From positions 42,618 through 106,617 of the forward strand of contig CALLDL010000018.1 of NCBI GenBank assembly GCA_937998305.1: a DNA stretch of 64,000 nt, written 5' to 3'. The notes under the pieces were generated by a model. The model did no database searches. It saw only the letters and a list, made by a program, of their open reading frames with translations, and was not told the DNA's origin. Origin of the DNA: an uncultured Desulfobacterales bacterium (GTDB taxonomy: Bacteria > Desulfobacterota > Desulfobacteria > Desulfobacterales > UBA11574). Made by a program: the position numbers and the translations under genes. Of this stretch, positions 39,169-48,214 are shown in pieces. How positions within the stretch are numbered: the stretch's first letter is position 1; each line of letters begins with the position of its first letter.

Positions 39169-40071
39169 ATGGAAACGATAACACTATCAGGGCAGCTGTT
39201 TCAATACCTGATCACCGGCATTACCGTGGGCAGTGTCTATGCCATGGTGGCCGTGGGATTTAACATCATCTATAATGTGACCGAGATCATCAATTTCGCC
39301 CAGGGCGAATTCGTCATGCTGGGGGGATTGATCATGGTCTTTTTCCACGTGGTCATGGGGCTTCCTTTAATAATGGCTTTCCCTGCCACGGTTATTCTTG
39401 TGATGCTGGTGGGAATACTTTTAGACCGGTTGGCGATCCGCCCCATCCGCCAGCCCTCGGTTCTTACGCTGATTATCGCCACCATTGCAGCGTCGATTCT
39501 TCTCAAGGGCGCGGCCATGTTTATCTGGGGCAAGGATCCATATGATCTACCGGCGTTTTCCGGCCGCAATCCCATCACTGTTTTCGGTGCCGTGATTCAA
39601 CCCCAGTATTTGTGGGTGATCGGCTTTCTGATCGTTATTGTCATTGTTTTGTCGATCTTTTTTGATCGAACCATTATCGGAAAGGCCATGAGCGCCTGTG
39701 CGGACAATCCGAACGCGGCCAGCCTGGTGGGGATTAATGTCAAACAAATGATTTTGTTGTCTTTTGCCCTTTCAGCGGCCATTGGGGCGGTGGCCGGTAT
39801 TACGGTAACACCCATATCCCTTATGGAATACGATCGGGGAGCCATGCTGGCGGTGAAGGGATTCGGTGCGGCCATCCTTGGAGGACTGGGAAGCTTTCCC
39901 GGGGCGATTCTGGGGGGGCTTATTATGGGAACCATCGAATCATTCGGTGCCGGAGTGATCAGCTCGGGATACAAAGATGCTTTTGCGCTGATCGTGCTTC
40001 TGATCGTCCTGTTTTTTAGACCCAGTGGAATTTTAGGGAGTATAGAGATCAGCAAGATCAAAAGGTTTTAA
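39169..40071 (+). CDS. livH: ABC transporter permease LivH
   Basis: ITVGSVYAMVAVGFNIIYNVTEIINFAQGEFVMLGG; ATG 39169 preferred over ORF start in repeat. Confidence 0.93.
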   Translation: METITLSGQLFQYLITGITVGSVYAMVAVGFNIIYNVTEIINFAQGEFVMLGGLIMVFFHVVMGLPLIMAFPATVILVMLVGILLDRLAIRPIRQPSVLTLIIATIAASILLKGAAMFIWGKDPYDLPAFSGRNPITVFGAVIQPQYLWVIGFLIVIVIVLSIFFDRTIIGKAMSACADNPNAASLVGINVKQMILLSFALSAAIGAVAGITVTPISLMEYDRGAMLAVKGFGAAILGGLGSFPGAILGGLIMGTIESFGAGVISSGYKDAFALIVLLIVLFFRPSGILGSIEISKIKRF

Positions 40072-40073
40072 GG

Positions 40074-41027
40074 ATGTTACGAATCGGAAAAATTCCCATC
40101 GCTGTCTTTGCGCTCTTTATCATCGCCTTTCCATGGGTTACCCACGAAATTCCCTCTATAGAACATTATACCGACATCATGATCTTTGCAGGGATATACT
40201 GCCTGATAACCATGGGACTGAGTTTGCTCATGGGCTATACCGGCCAGATCTCCATCGGGCATGCGGCCTTTTACGGCATCGGCGCCTATACTTCTGCCAT
40301 TCTGACGGCCCAGTATGGTTTGAATCCCTGGCCGTGCATAATTGTCGGTATGGCCATATCGGCGGTGATTGCCGTTTTGGTGGGAGCACCTTCTCTCAAG
40401 CTAAAGGGTCATTATCTGGCCATGGCAACGCTGGCTTTTGGGATTATTGTGTATATCATTTTCAATGAAGAGGCGGCCTGGACCGGCGGCCCGGATGGTA
40501 TGACCGGCATTCCCGGATTAAGCCTGTTCGGATTTGAATTTGATTCTGTTAAAAAGTATTATTATTTGGTCTGGATTTTTGTCTTTGCTGCGTTTATCTT
40601 TACCGTCAATATAATTCAATCGGGCATAGGGCGTGCCTTACGGGCCATTCATGTCAGTGAACCGGCGGCCAGCGCCATGGGTGTGGATATTTCCAGGTTT
40701 AAGATACTGGTCTTTGTCTATTCAGCGGTTTTAGCCTCTTTGGCGGGCAGTCTTTATGCGCATTATCTTAATTTTATCAACCCATCAACCTTCGACCTTT
40801 TCTTTTCCATCAAGCTTCTTATCATGATTGCGCTGGGAGGGATGTACAATATCTGGGGCGCGATAATCGGCGCCGGCCTCATCACCTTTTTAAGCTATGA
40901 ATGGCTCTATTATTTTCAAGAATATGAAGTCATCGTATATGGCGCCATCCTGCTTCTGGTCACCATTTTTTTCCCCAAAGGACTGGTTGGAGTGCCGGGA
41001 ATCGTAAAGGGCTGGTTCAGGGAATAG
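40074..41027 (+). CDS. livM: ABC transporter permease LivM
   Basis: LSLLMGYTGQISIGHAAFYGIGAYTSAIL. Confidence 0.94.
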   Translation: MLRIGKIPIAVFALFIIAFPWVTHEIPSIEHYTDIMIFAGIYCLITMGLSLLMGYTGQISIGHAAFYGIGAYTSAILTAQYGLNPWPCIIVGMAISAVIAVLVGAPSLKLKGHYLAMATLAFGIIVYIIFNEEAAWTGGPDGMTGIPGLSLFGFEFDSVKKYYYLVWIFVFAAFIFTVNIIQSGIGRALRAIHVSEPAASAMGVDISRFKILVFVYSAVLASLAGSLYAHYLNFINPSTFDLFFSIKLLIMIALGGMYNIWGAIIGAGLITFLSYEWLYYFQEYEVIVYGAILLLVTIFFPKGLVGVPGIVKGWFRE

Positions 41028-41034
41028 AAATCCA

Positions 41035-41814
41035 ATGAATTTTGTTGAAGAAGAAAATATTCTGGAGCTAAATCGAGTGGTCATGGCCTTTGGTGGGTTG
41101 ATGGCGCTCAGCAATCTTAATTTTCAGGTAAAAAAGGGAATGATCAAAGCCATTATCGGTCCCAATGGCGCAGGCAAGACAACGCTGTTCAATATCATTA
41201 CAGGTTCTTTTCCGCCCACAGAAGGATCGGTCATGTTCAAGGGATTGCCCATTGAACATCTCAAAGCCCACAAGATTGCGGAGCGGGGTATTTCCAGGAC
41301 ATTCCAGACCGTGGAGCTGTTCGGTAATATGACGGTTCTGGAAAATGTGATGCTCGGCTGTCATACCAGAGTAAGATCATCTTTTTTGTCTTCGGGGTTT
41401 CAACTTCCGCAGTTCAGACGGAAAGAAGCACAGGTTAAAGAAAGCGCTATGAAGATATTAAAATTTATCGGACTTGTCGATAAATTCAATGACCCTGCAG
41501 ACAGTTTGCCTTTAGGGGAGCAAAAGATACTCGAGATCGGGCGGGCCCTGGCCAGTGAACCGGAACTGATGTGTCTGGATGAACCTGCAGCCGGTTTAAA
41601 TGAGACCGAAACTTACGTGGCATCTTCTCTGATCCGGGCCATCAATGCAAAGGGGATTACCGTTCTACTGGTAGAACACGATATGAAAGTGATCATGAAC
41701 ATATCCGATGAGATCGCGGTGTTGAACTATGGGCAGAAGATTGCCGAAGGATCGCCCCAAGAGATACAAAATAATCGTAGGGTTATTGAAGCTTATTTGG
41801 GAAGCGAGATATAA
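41035..41814 (+). CDS. livG: ABC transporter ATPase LivG
   Basis: IIGPNGAGKTTLFNIITG; LPLGEQKILEIGRALASEPELMCLDEPAAGLN. Confidence 0.95.
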   Translation: MNFVEEENILELNRVVMAFGGLMALSNLNFQVKKGMIKAIIGPNGAGKTTLFNIITGSFPPTEGSVMFKGLPIEHLKAHKIAERGISRTFQTVELFGNMTVLENVMLGCHTRVRSSFLSSGFQLPQFRRKEAQVKESAMKILKFIGLVDKFNDPADSLPLGEQKILEIGRALASEPELMCLDEPAAGLNETETYVASSLIRAINAKGITVLLVEHDMKVIMNISDEIAVLNYGQKIAEGSPQEIQNNRRVIEAYLGSEI

Positions 41815-41817
41815 AAC

Positions 41818-42531
41818 ATGCTAAGGATTGAGGGCTTAAACGCTGCCTATGACAGTATCCAGGTGCTTAAAAATGTCTCCCTAAAGGTGCCGAAAGGAAA
41901 GGTAGTTTCCATTATCGGGGCCAATGGGGCCGGCAAGTCGACCCTTTTGAAGTCGATCTCCGGTTTGATGAATATCAGCAAAGGGAGCATTTTTTATAAA
42001 GACAAGGATATTGCCGGAATGCCTGCTAACCGGATCGTAGGTTTGGGTATATCTCAAGTGCCCGAAGGAAGGCAGATTTTTGCCCATCTGAGCGTTCTGG
42101 ACAATATTCATCTTGGAGCCTATCTCTACTTTAAGCGCAACAATCGCCTTGAAATAAAAAAACGCGTTGATCGCATTTATGAGATTTTCCCCATCCTTGA
42201 AACACGTTCCAAACAAATCGCCGGTACACTGTCCGGCGGCGAGCAGCAGATGCTGGCCATTGCCCGTGCTTTGATGGCCCGGCCTGAAATGCTTCTTTTG
42301 GATGAGCCCTCCATGGGCATCGCCCCATTGATCGTTCGCGAAATATTTAACGTCATTCAACAGCTTAATGAATCCGGGACGACGATCCTTCTTGTGGAAC
42401 AGAATGCACGGGCTGCCCTCAAAGTGGCCCATCACTCCTATGTCCTTGAAAGGGGCGAAGTTGTAATGGAAGGTCTGGCCGGCGAATTACTGAACAATCC
42501 CAGGGTGAAAGAAGTATATCTTGGTGGATAG
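41818..42531 (+). CDS. livF: ABC transporter ATPase LivF
   Basis: IIGANGAGKSTLLKSISGL; TLSGGEQQMLAIARALMARPEMLLLDEPSMGIAP. Confidence 0.96.
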   Translation: MLRIEGLNAAYDSIQVLKNVSLKVPKGKVVSIIGANGAGKSTLLKSISGLMNISKGSIFYKDKDIAGMPANRIVGLGISQVPEGRQIFAHLSVLDNIHLGAYLYFKRNNRLEIKKRVDRIYEIFPILETRSKQIAGTLSGGEQQMLAIARALMARPEMLLLDEPSMGIAPLIVREIFNVIQQLNESGTTILLVEQNARAALKVAHHSYVLERGEVVMEGLAGELLNNPRVKEVYLGG

Positions 42532-42678
42532 TTAGTGTCTATCCATAAATGGTCTTTTTGCTCAATTTCTGCGTTATGCTCAAAAAATAATCCTCGGAAT
42601 ATAATACATATGCCTGTGGTTATTTTTTTCGCATGCCTTGATCTCGAACAAAAATCCTCATTTATGGATGGACACTAA
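42532..42678. repeat. MITE-like element with 20-bp terminal inverted repeats (19/20) and possible TA target duplication
   Basis: TTAGTGTCTATCCATAAATG / CATTTATGGATGGACACTAA. Confidence 0.75.
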
Positions 42679-42990
42679 TTTTATTCTCAATGAGCGAATA
42701 TTCGCTTTATTGCGAATTGATCATCTCTTGATTTTATTACGAACATGACTTATTGAGTATAGAGTATTGTGATCGGTATGGGCCAGGGTTAAGGTGTTCT
42801 ATCAATTTTTTATCAGATTGACAGCGCGTTAGCGCTACCTTAACTTCCCCGATGAATTCGGGATAAATAGGCACTTTAGATCACTTCAAACTTTAGGCAC
42901 TTATGAAAGGCTTCGGTACCATTGCCATTGCTGAGGATTATGTCTAGCATCTAACTTACTATCAGTGACTATTGAATTTGAGACAACATC

Positions 42991-43254
42991 ATGAATTCCG
43001 AAAAATTGGACAACAGCCAAAAAGATTCTATGCTTAAAAACAAACCGGTTATTCAGTTCATCTATGGTATTGCGTTGACCCTTGCTGGCATAGGTGTGTT
43101 TTACAGGATACCCCAGGTTATGCCCAAAGTCGAACAGATACAACAGTTTTCATCGGTGATTGGCTTTATCCGTTTTAGTTTCTATCTTATGGGTGTTCTT
43201 CTTATCGGCGGCGGTTTGAAAAAGATTTATGGAAATTACAAAAAATTCAGGTAA
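42991..43254 (+). CDS. Small two-TM hypothetical protein
   Basis: 87 aa ORF with two hydrophobic segments; weak SD. Confidence 0.55.
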   Translation: MNSEKLDNSQKDSMLKNKPVIQFIYGIALTLAGIGVFYRIPQVMPKVEQIQQFSSVIGFIRFSFYLMGVLLIGGGLKKIYGNYKKFR

Positions 43255-43357
43255 TACAAGTTTCGCACACCCCTTGAACACCTACGAAGATAATGGGTGC
43301 GAAACTTAAATCATAGCTTACGCATATGTCTTATTTGAGACACTCCTTTAATCTGAA

Positions 43358-43375
43358 TGCACAGTTTTCTGTACA
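43358..43375. promoter_or_regulatory. Palindromic putative operator TGCACAG-TTTT-CTGTACA
   Basis: Near-perfect dyad with 4-nt centre, same layout as 45366-45393. Confidence 0.35.
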
Positions 43376-43848
43376 TTTGCATCTTTTTTCTTCTTCTGAA
43401 AATGCTTTTCATCTTATCTTATCCATCTATATTTGAAATAATGTATTTTTATCAAGGTTGTCTGAAGTCTCTTATATCTTCGCATTGCGTGATTTCCACG
43501 CTCGACAACTCTTTTCAAATACTGCTTTTTTAAAAAGATGAGAAAGTAATTGCCCTCTAATTATTATGTAAAGCAGTTCAACAACTGGGCGTACCAATCT
43601 TGGCTGTTTACAAGGTAGTAAGCAGAGTCAAAAGGAAAAAGTTAGCCCATTCAAATCTGACTCACATATTCCATAAATTTCGGCGACGATTAAAGTTTTT
43701 TTTCAAATCTACCGATATAGTATAGAATAAGATCCCGATAAAAAAATAGCCCGGATATCTTAACAGCTCGATTCGCTCGTCAGATACATTTTTCAGGAGA
43801 AATTCTGGTTGGAATTCAATTTGCAAATGGCCTGTTCGTGGTGAATAA

Positions 43849-45219
43849 ATGGAACCTATGATGAGTACCCGCCGAATTCTAATTGTTGATGATAGTGCCG
43901 TATTTAGAATGAGCATGAAAAAAATACTGGGGTCCATGAACGCTGAAATCATTTTAGCGGAAGACGGACAAGAGGGCCTCGATTTGGCATTACAAGAAGA
44001 GTTCGATATTGTCGTCAGCGATATCGACATGCCAAAAATAAACGGCATTGAATTGTGTCGCACTCTTAAAAAAACCGCAACCACCCAGGGAACCCCTGTG
44101 GTTATGGTGAGCACCTTTGATTCTGACGGCGATGTCGACAAGGGGTTCCAAGCAGGAGCATCAGCGTATATATCAAAGTATGAAATAGAGAGCCGTTTAC
44201 TTAAAACCGTAGAAAGTGTTTTGTCAAAATCCAAGTTTAAAGGTGATCGCCTTGTCATGGTTGTGGACGATTCTAAGGTTGTGCTCAGGATTGTCGAAAA
44301 AGGTCTGGCGGAAGCTGGATTTAGAGTAATCACTGCCGAAAACGGTAAAAAAGCCTTGAACCTGCTGGATACCATCCAGCCGGATCTTATTCTCAGCGAT
44401 ATCGAAATGCCGGATATTAACGGTTTTGATTTCTGTGGGGCTGTTCACACAAATCCCGATTTATCTTCGATACCGATCATCGCAATGAGTTCTAAAACCG
44501 ACCGCGGTTATATGAAGCGGATGATGCAAAATGGTGCTTCGGCTTATCTTTGCAAGCCATTCAATATCGATGAACTTGTCATCCTCGTTGAAAAGATGCT
44601 GTCTGATCAGTTTCACATGTTGCTAATGGAAAGAGAGCGTCTGGATTCCGAACGGAATTTGATGATTGCAAGCATTACCAGCCTCATCACCGCGCTTGAA
44701 GCTCGAGATAATTATACCAAAGGGCATTCTGAGGCCGTCGGCAAAATAGTATCCGGAATGCTACGAATGGACGGCGGCAGCGCGATGGAAATCGAAACCG
44801 TTACCATCGGCGGAAGACTGCATGATATCGGCAAGATTGGCGTCCGAGACGAAATCCTTCTTAAACCCGGAAGATTGACAAAAGAAGAGTTCGCTCACAT
44901 AAAAAAACACCCGGTCATCGGCGCCAATATTATAAAGTCCATTCCAAGTTTTTCGGATGTCATCCCAATCGTCTTGTCTCACCACGAGCGTCTTGATGGC
45001 AAAGGATACCCTCAAGGCCTTAAAGGAGATAAAATCCATTTATGGGCGCGGATGGCTGCTGTTGCCGACACCTATCATTCTTTGACAAGTGACAGACCCT
45101 ACCGCAAGGGAATGGTTCAGGGAAAAGCGCTTCAAATTATTGAAGATGCCAGCGGTACCCAACTTTGCCCGGATTGTGTGGGCTTATTTTTCAAATGGCT
45201 TGCTCAAAAAGAAAAATAA
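43849..45219 (+). CDS. Response regulator: two receiver domains plus HD-GYP phosphodiesterase
   Basis: RRILIVDDSAVFRMSMKKIL..VVSDIDMPKINGIEL; VMVVDDSKVVLRI..LILSDIEMPDINGFD; GGRLHDIGKIGVRDEILLKPGRL..HHERLDGKGYPQGLKG. Confidence 0.94.
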   Translation: MEPMMSTRRILIVDDSAVFRMSMKKILGSMNAEIILAEDGQEGLDLALQEEFDIVVSDIDMPKINGIELCRTLKKTATTQGTPVVMVSTFDSDGDVDKGFQAGASAYISKYEIESRLLKTVESVLSKSKFKGDRLVMVVDDSKVVLRIVEKGLAEAGFRVITAENGKKALNLLDTIQPDLILSDIEMPDINGFDFCGAVHTNPDLSSIPIIAMSSKTDRGYMKRMMQNGASAYLCKPFNIDELVILVEKMLSDQFHMLLMERERLDSERNLMIASITSLITALEARDNYTKGHSEAVGKIVSGMLRMDGGSAMEIETVTIGGRLHDIGKIGVRDEILLKPGRLTKEEFAHIKKHPVIGANIIKSIPSFSDVIPIVLSHHERLDGKGYPQGLKGDKIHLWARMAAVADTYHSLTSDRPYRKGMVQGKALQIIEDASGTQLCPDCVGLFFKWLAQKEK

Positions 45220-45365
45220 AACATTGCAGACGTTAAGTTAGAGACTGAATAATAATGCTTTGTATTTGTTCAACTTAAAAATAAGGTAAATTGACTGTCC
45301 GTTTCCTCAATTTCAATTAAGGTTTAAGCTTGACGGTCTTTCTTCGCATGCACAATAAACTGTGC

Positions 45366-45393
45366 AGATATGCACAATTTGTTGTGCATATCT
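45366..45393. promoter_or_regulatory. Perfect 12-bp palindrome, candidate enhancer-binding-protein site
   Basis: AGATATGCACAA-TTTG-TTGTGCATATCT, about 195-225 bp upstream of the predicted sigma54 start. Confidence 0.5.
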
Positions 45394-45562
45394 CGATGTT
45401 ATCTTCTTTCATCAATCCCTCTCATCTTATTGTTATTTGCAGTAGAATAAAATAATAGTACTTTTCCAAATATTCCGGAACACCTGTAAATCATGCCTTT
45501 ACGAAGATCTCAGGAACGATAAATACATCTTAAATACCGCTTTGTTAAAGAAACATTTTTTT

Positions 45563-45578
45563 TGGCACGAACGTTGCT
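45563..45578 (+). promoter_or_regulatory. sigma54 promoter of GAF-GspE gene
   Basis: TGGCACGAACGTTGCT, consensus -24/-12, 50 bp upstream of the ATG. Confidence 0.8.
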
Positions 45579-45628
45579 GACATAATGAGAGTAGAATTTA
45601 AAGATGATCAACATTCGGGCGAAAGCAA

Positions 45629-47944
45629 ATGAAAATGTTAAATAAAGCAAGTATAGTTAATGACGAGAAGTCAAACAGCCGGAAACTTAAATCCGAGATA
45701 GATTACCGGAAAAATCTCCAGGATATTTGCAACAAAATCCATGCTGCTGTGAAGCTTGACGAGATCCTGGTGGATTTGAAGGATGAAATTACCCGGCTTT
45801 TTGAAGCCGAAAGATTGACCGTTTATGTAATTGACGGGAAAAAGCGAGAACTGGTATCGCGGTTTAAATCCGGAAATGAAATTGAAGAAATTCGAATCTC
45901 CATGTCAAATAGCAGTATATCCGGGTGCTCGGCCTTTAAGAAAAAACTCATCAATATTAAAAATGTATATGATGAATCAGAGTTGGCCGCCATCGATCCT
46001 GAGCTTAAATTTGATAAACGCTGGGACGAGAAGATGGGTTTTCGGACACAACAGGTTTTAGCAGTCCCGATTATTTTCAAAAAGTATCTTCTTGGCGTCA
46101 TTCAATTGATTAATCGAAAAGGCGGTGGTTCGTTTACCCCGATTGATGAGCAATCTGCAACTGAGATGGGCAATATTCTCGGGATTGCACTGTATAATCA
46201 GAAACGGATGGCAAAGGCAAGGCCGAACAAGTTCGATTATTTGGTTCATAACCATATATTAACCCAAAGAGAATTGGATAAGGCCATTGCCGACGCCAGA
46301 GCAGGAAAAGCTACTGTGGAAACGGTTTTAATGTCTGATTTTAAGATTTCCAAAAAGGAAATCGGAAAATCTTTTAGTCAATTCTATAAGGTACCATTTG
46401 CAGAATATGATCCGGATATACCGATACCGATTAGGCTTCTAAGCAATCTCAAAGTACCTTTCATGCGCAACAATGTCTGGGTTCCGCTGAAGATAGAAGA
46501 CGGGAAGATCGTTATTGCAATAGACAACCCCGGCGATCTTCAAAAGATTGGTGAAATCAAGACGCTTTTTTCAAACAAACCCATTTCGTTCAACGTGGCG
46601 CTAAAACAGGATATCCTTGCTTTTATTCAGCGTTTTGCGCGGAAAGAAAGAAAACTGGCTTCCAGATCACAGATCTTATCTGACCTTAAAACCAGGGAAG
46701 TAGAGATAGAAGATGAAGAATCCGTTTTGTATGAAGAAGACAGTACTATTGTACAGCTTGTGAACAAAATTATTATCGATGCCTACAAATATAAAGCTTC
46801 CGATATTCATATAGAACCCTATCCAGGAAAGACGAATACACGGATTCGGATACGGGTTGACGGCGCTTGCAGGTTGTTTGAGAGCATTCCTTATACTCTT
46901 CGAGATAAAATCGTGTCTCGAATTAAGATCATGGCGGATCTTGATATTGTTGAACGACGCAAGCCCCAGGATGGTAAAATCAAATTTAAAAAATATGGTG
47001 GTCCCGATATCGAACTCAGAGTGGCCACGATACCAACCCAAGGGAGAGTGGAGGATGTTGTTCTGCGAATACTCGATGCCGGTGAGCCGCTCCCTTTGGG
47101 CAAGATAGGTTTTTCAAAAAGCAATTACAATAATTTTGTCAGTGCCATAACACAACCCCATGGCCTTGTTTTTGTATGCGGCCCAACCGGTTCAGGAAAA
47201 ACAACCACGCTTCATTCGGCCGTAGCGTATATCAATACCACCGACACCAAGATCTGGACCGCTGAGGATCCTGTGGAAATCAGCCAGAAAGGATTGAGGC
47301 AGGTACAGGTTAAGCCTAAGATTGGATTCAACTTTGCTTCTGCAATGCGAGCGTTTTTAAGATCGGATCCCGATGTGATCATGCTGGGTGAGATGCGGGA
47401 CAGAGAAACGACATCCATTGGCATAGAGGCATCTTTAACAGGCCACCTGGTACTTTCCACGCTTCACACAAACAGTGCTCCTGAAAGCATCACCCGGCTT
47501 CTTGACATGGGAATGGATCCATTTAACTTTTCAGATGCGATCCTGTGCATTCTCGCCCAGCGTCTGGTCCGCACCACCTGTATCCATTGCAGGGAACCGT
47601 ATCATCTATCAAAAGAAGCGTATGAAGAACTCGTTCGTGAATATGGTTCTTATAATCAGTTTGAGGAGCACATAAATATTCCTTATACCGATGATCTGAT
47701 TCTCTACAGGCCCAGAGGTTGTGAAAGATGCTACAATACAGGATATGCCGGCCGGATGGCGCTTCACGAACTGTTGTTGGGAACTGATGAAATGAAAAAG
47801 CTGATACAAAACAGTTCACCGGTAAAAGTCATCAGAAATCAGGCAATAAAAGATGGCATGAATACGCTGAAGCAGGACGGCATTGCCAAGATTTTCAGTG
47901 GACATTGCGACCTGTTGCAGATCAGGAAAGTATGTATGAAATAG
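45629..47944 (+). CDS. GAF domain-GspE/PilB-type ATPase (GAF + MshEN-like + T2SS/T4P ATPase)
   Basis: GAF-like N-terminus; GPTGSGKTTTLHSAVAYIN, MLGEMRDRETTSIGIEASLTGHLVLSTLHTNSA, tetracysteine CIHC..CERC. Confidence 0.93.
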   Translation: MKMLNKASIVNDEKSNSRKLKSEIDYRKNLQDICNKIHAAVKLDEILVDLKDEITRLFEAERLTVYVIDGKKRELVSRFKSGNEIEEIRISMSNSSISGCSAFKKKLINIKNVYDESELAAIDPELKFDKRWDEKMGFRTQQVLAVPIIFKKYLLGVIQLINRKGGGSFTPIDEQSATEMGNILGIALYNQKRMAKARPNKFDYLVHNHILTQRELDKAIADARAGKATVETVLMSDFKISKKEIGKSFSQFYKVPFAEYDPDIPIPIRLLSNLKVPFMRNNVWVPLKIEDGKIVIAIDNPGDLQKIGEIKTLFSNKPISFNVALKQDILAFIQRFARKERKLASRSQILSDLKTREVEIEDEESVLYEEDSTIVQLVNKIIIDAYKYKASDIHIEPYPGKTNTRIRIRVDGACRLFESIPYTLRDKIVSRIKIMADLDIVERRKPQDGKIKFKKYGGPDIELRVATIPTQGRVEDVVLRILDAGEPLPLGKIGFSKSNYNNFVSAITQPHGLVFVCGPTGSGKTTTLHSAVAYINTTDTKIWTAEDPVEISQKGLRQVQVKPKIGFNFASAMRAFLRSDPDVIMLGEMRDRETTSIGIEASLTGHLVLSTLHTNSAPESITRLLDMGMDPFNFSDAILCILAQRLVRTTCIHCREPYHLSKEAYEELVREYGSYNQFEEHINIPYTDDLILYRPRGCERCYNTGYAGRMALHELLLGTDEMKKLIQNSSPVKVIRNQAIKDGMNTLKQDGIAKIFSGHCDLLQIRKVCMK

Positions 47945-48214
47945 GGGCTTCGCCTAATTGGCCTCCGGCTCGCAGGGCCTACGCCCCGGAGGGAATAATG
48001 GAATAATGGTCCCGGTGAAATAGAAGAAAGTTTCACTGGATAAAAATGATGGGTTTGAAGGATTTTTTGACAATTTAAATAGGTTGTTTCCGCTCTTATT
48101 TCCAATATTCCAGCATTCCATTCTTCCATACAAGCGGCATGAATGAAATGCCGTTAAAAGACTTTTTATTTCGATAAGGTGTAGAAATTAAAAGGCGTTT
48201 GCTCGTCCACCCGG

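Noticed and set aside
41881-42435. 184-aa minus-strand ORF
   Set aside because: Antisense shadow of livF (Walker A/B motifs on the + strand).
43662-44375. 237-aa minus-strand ORF
   Set aside because: Antisense to the clearly coding double-receiver HD-GYP gene; low-complexity Ser/Thr-rich composition typical of shadow ORFs.
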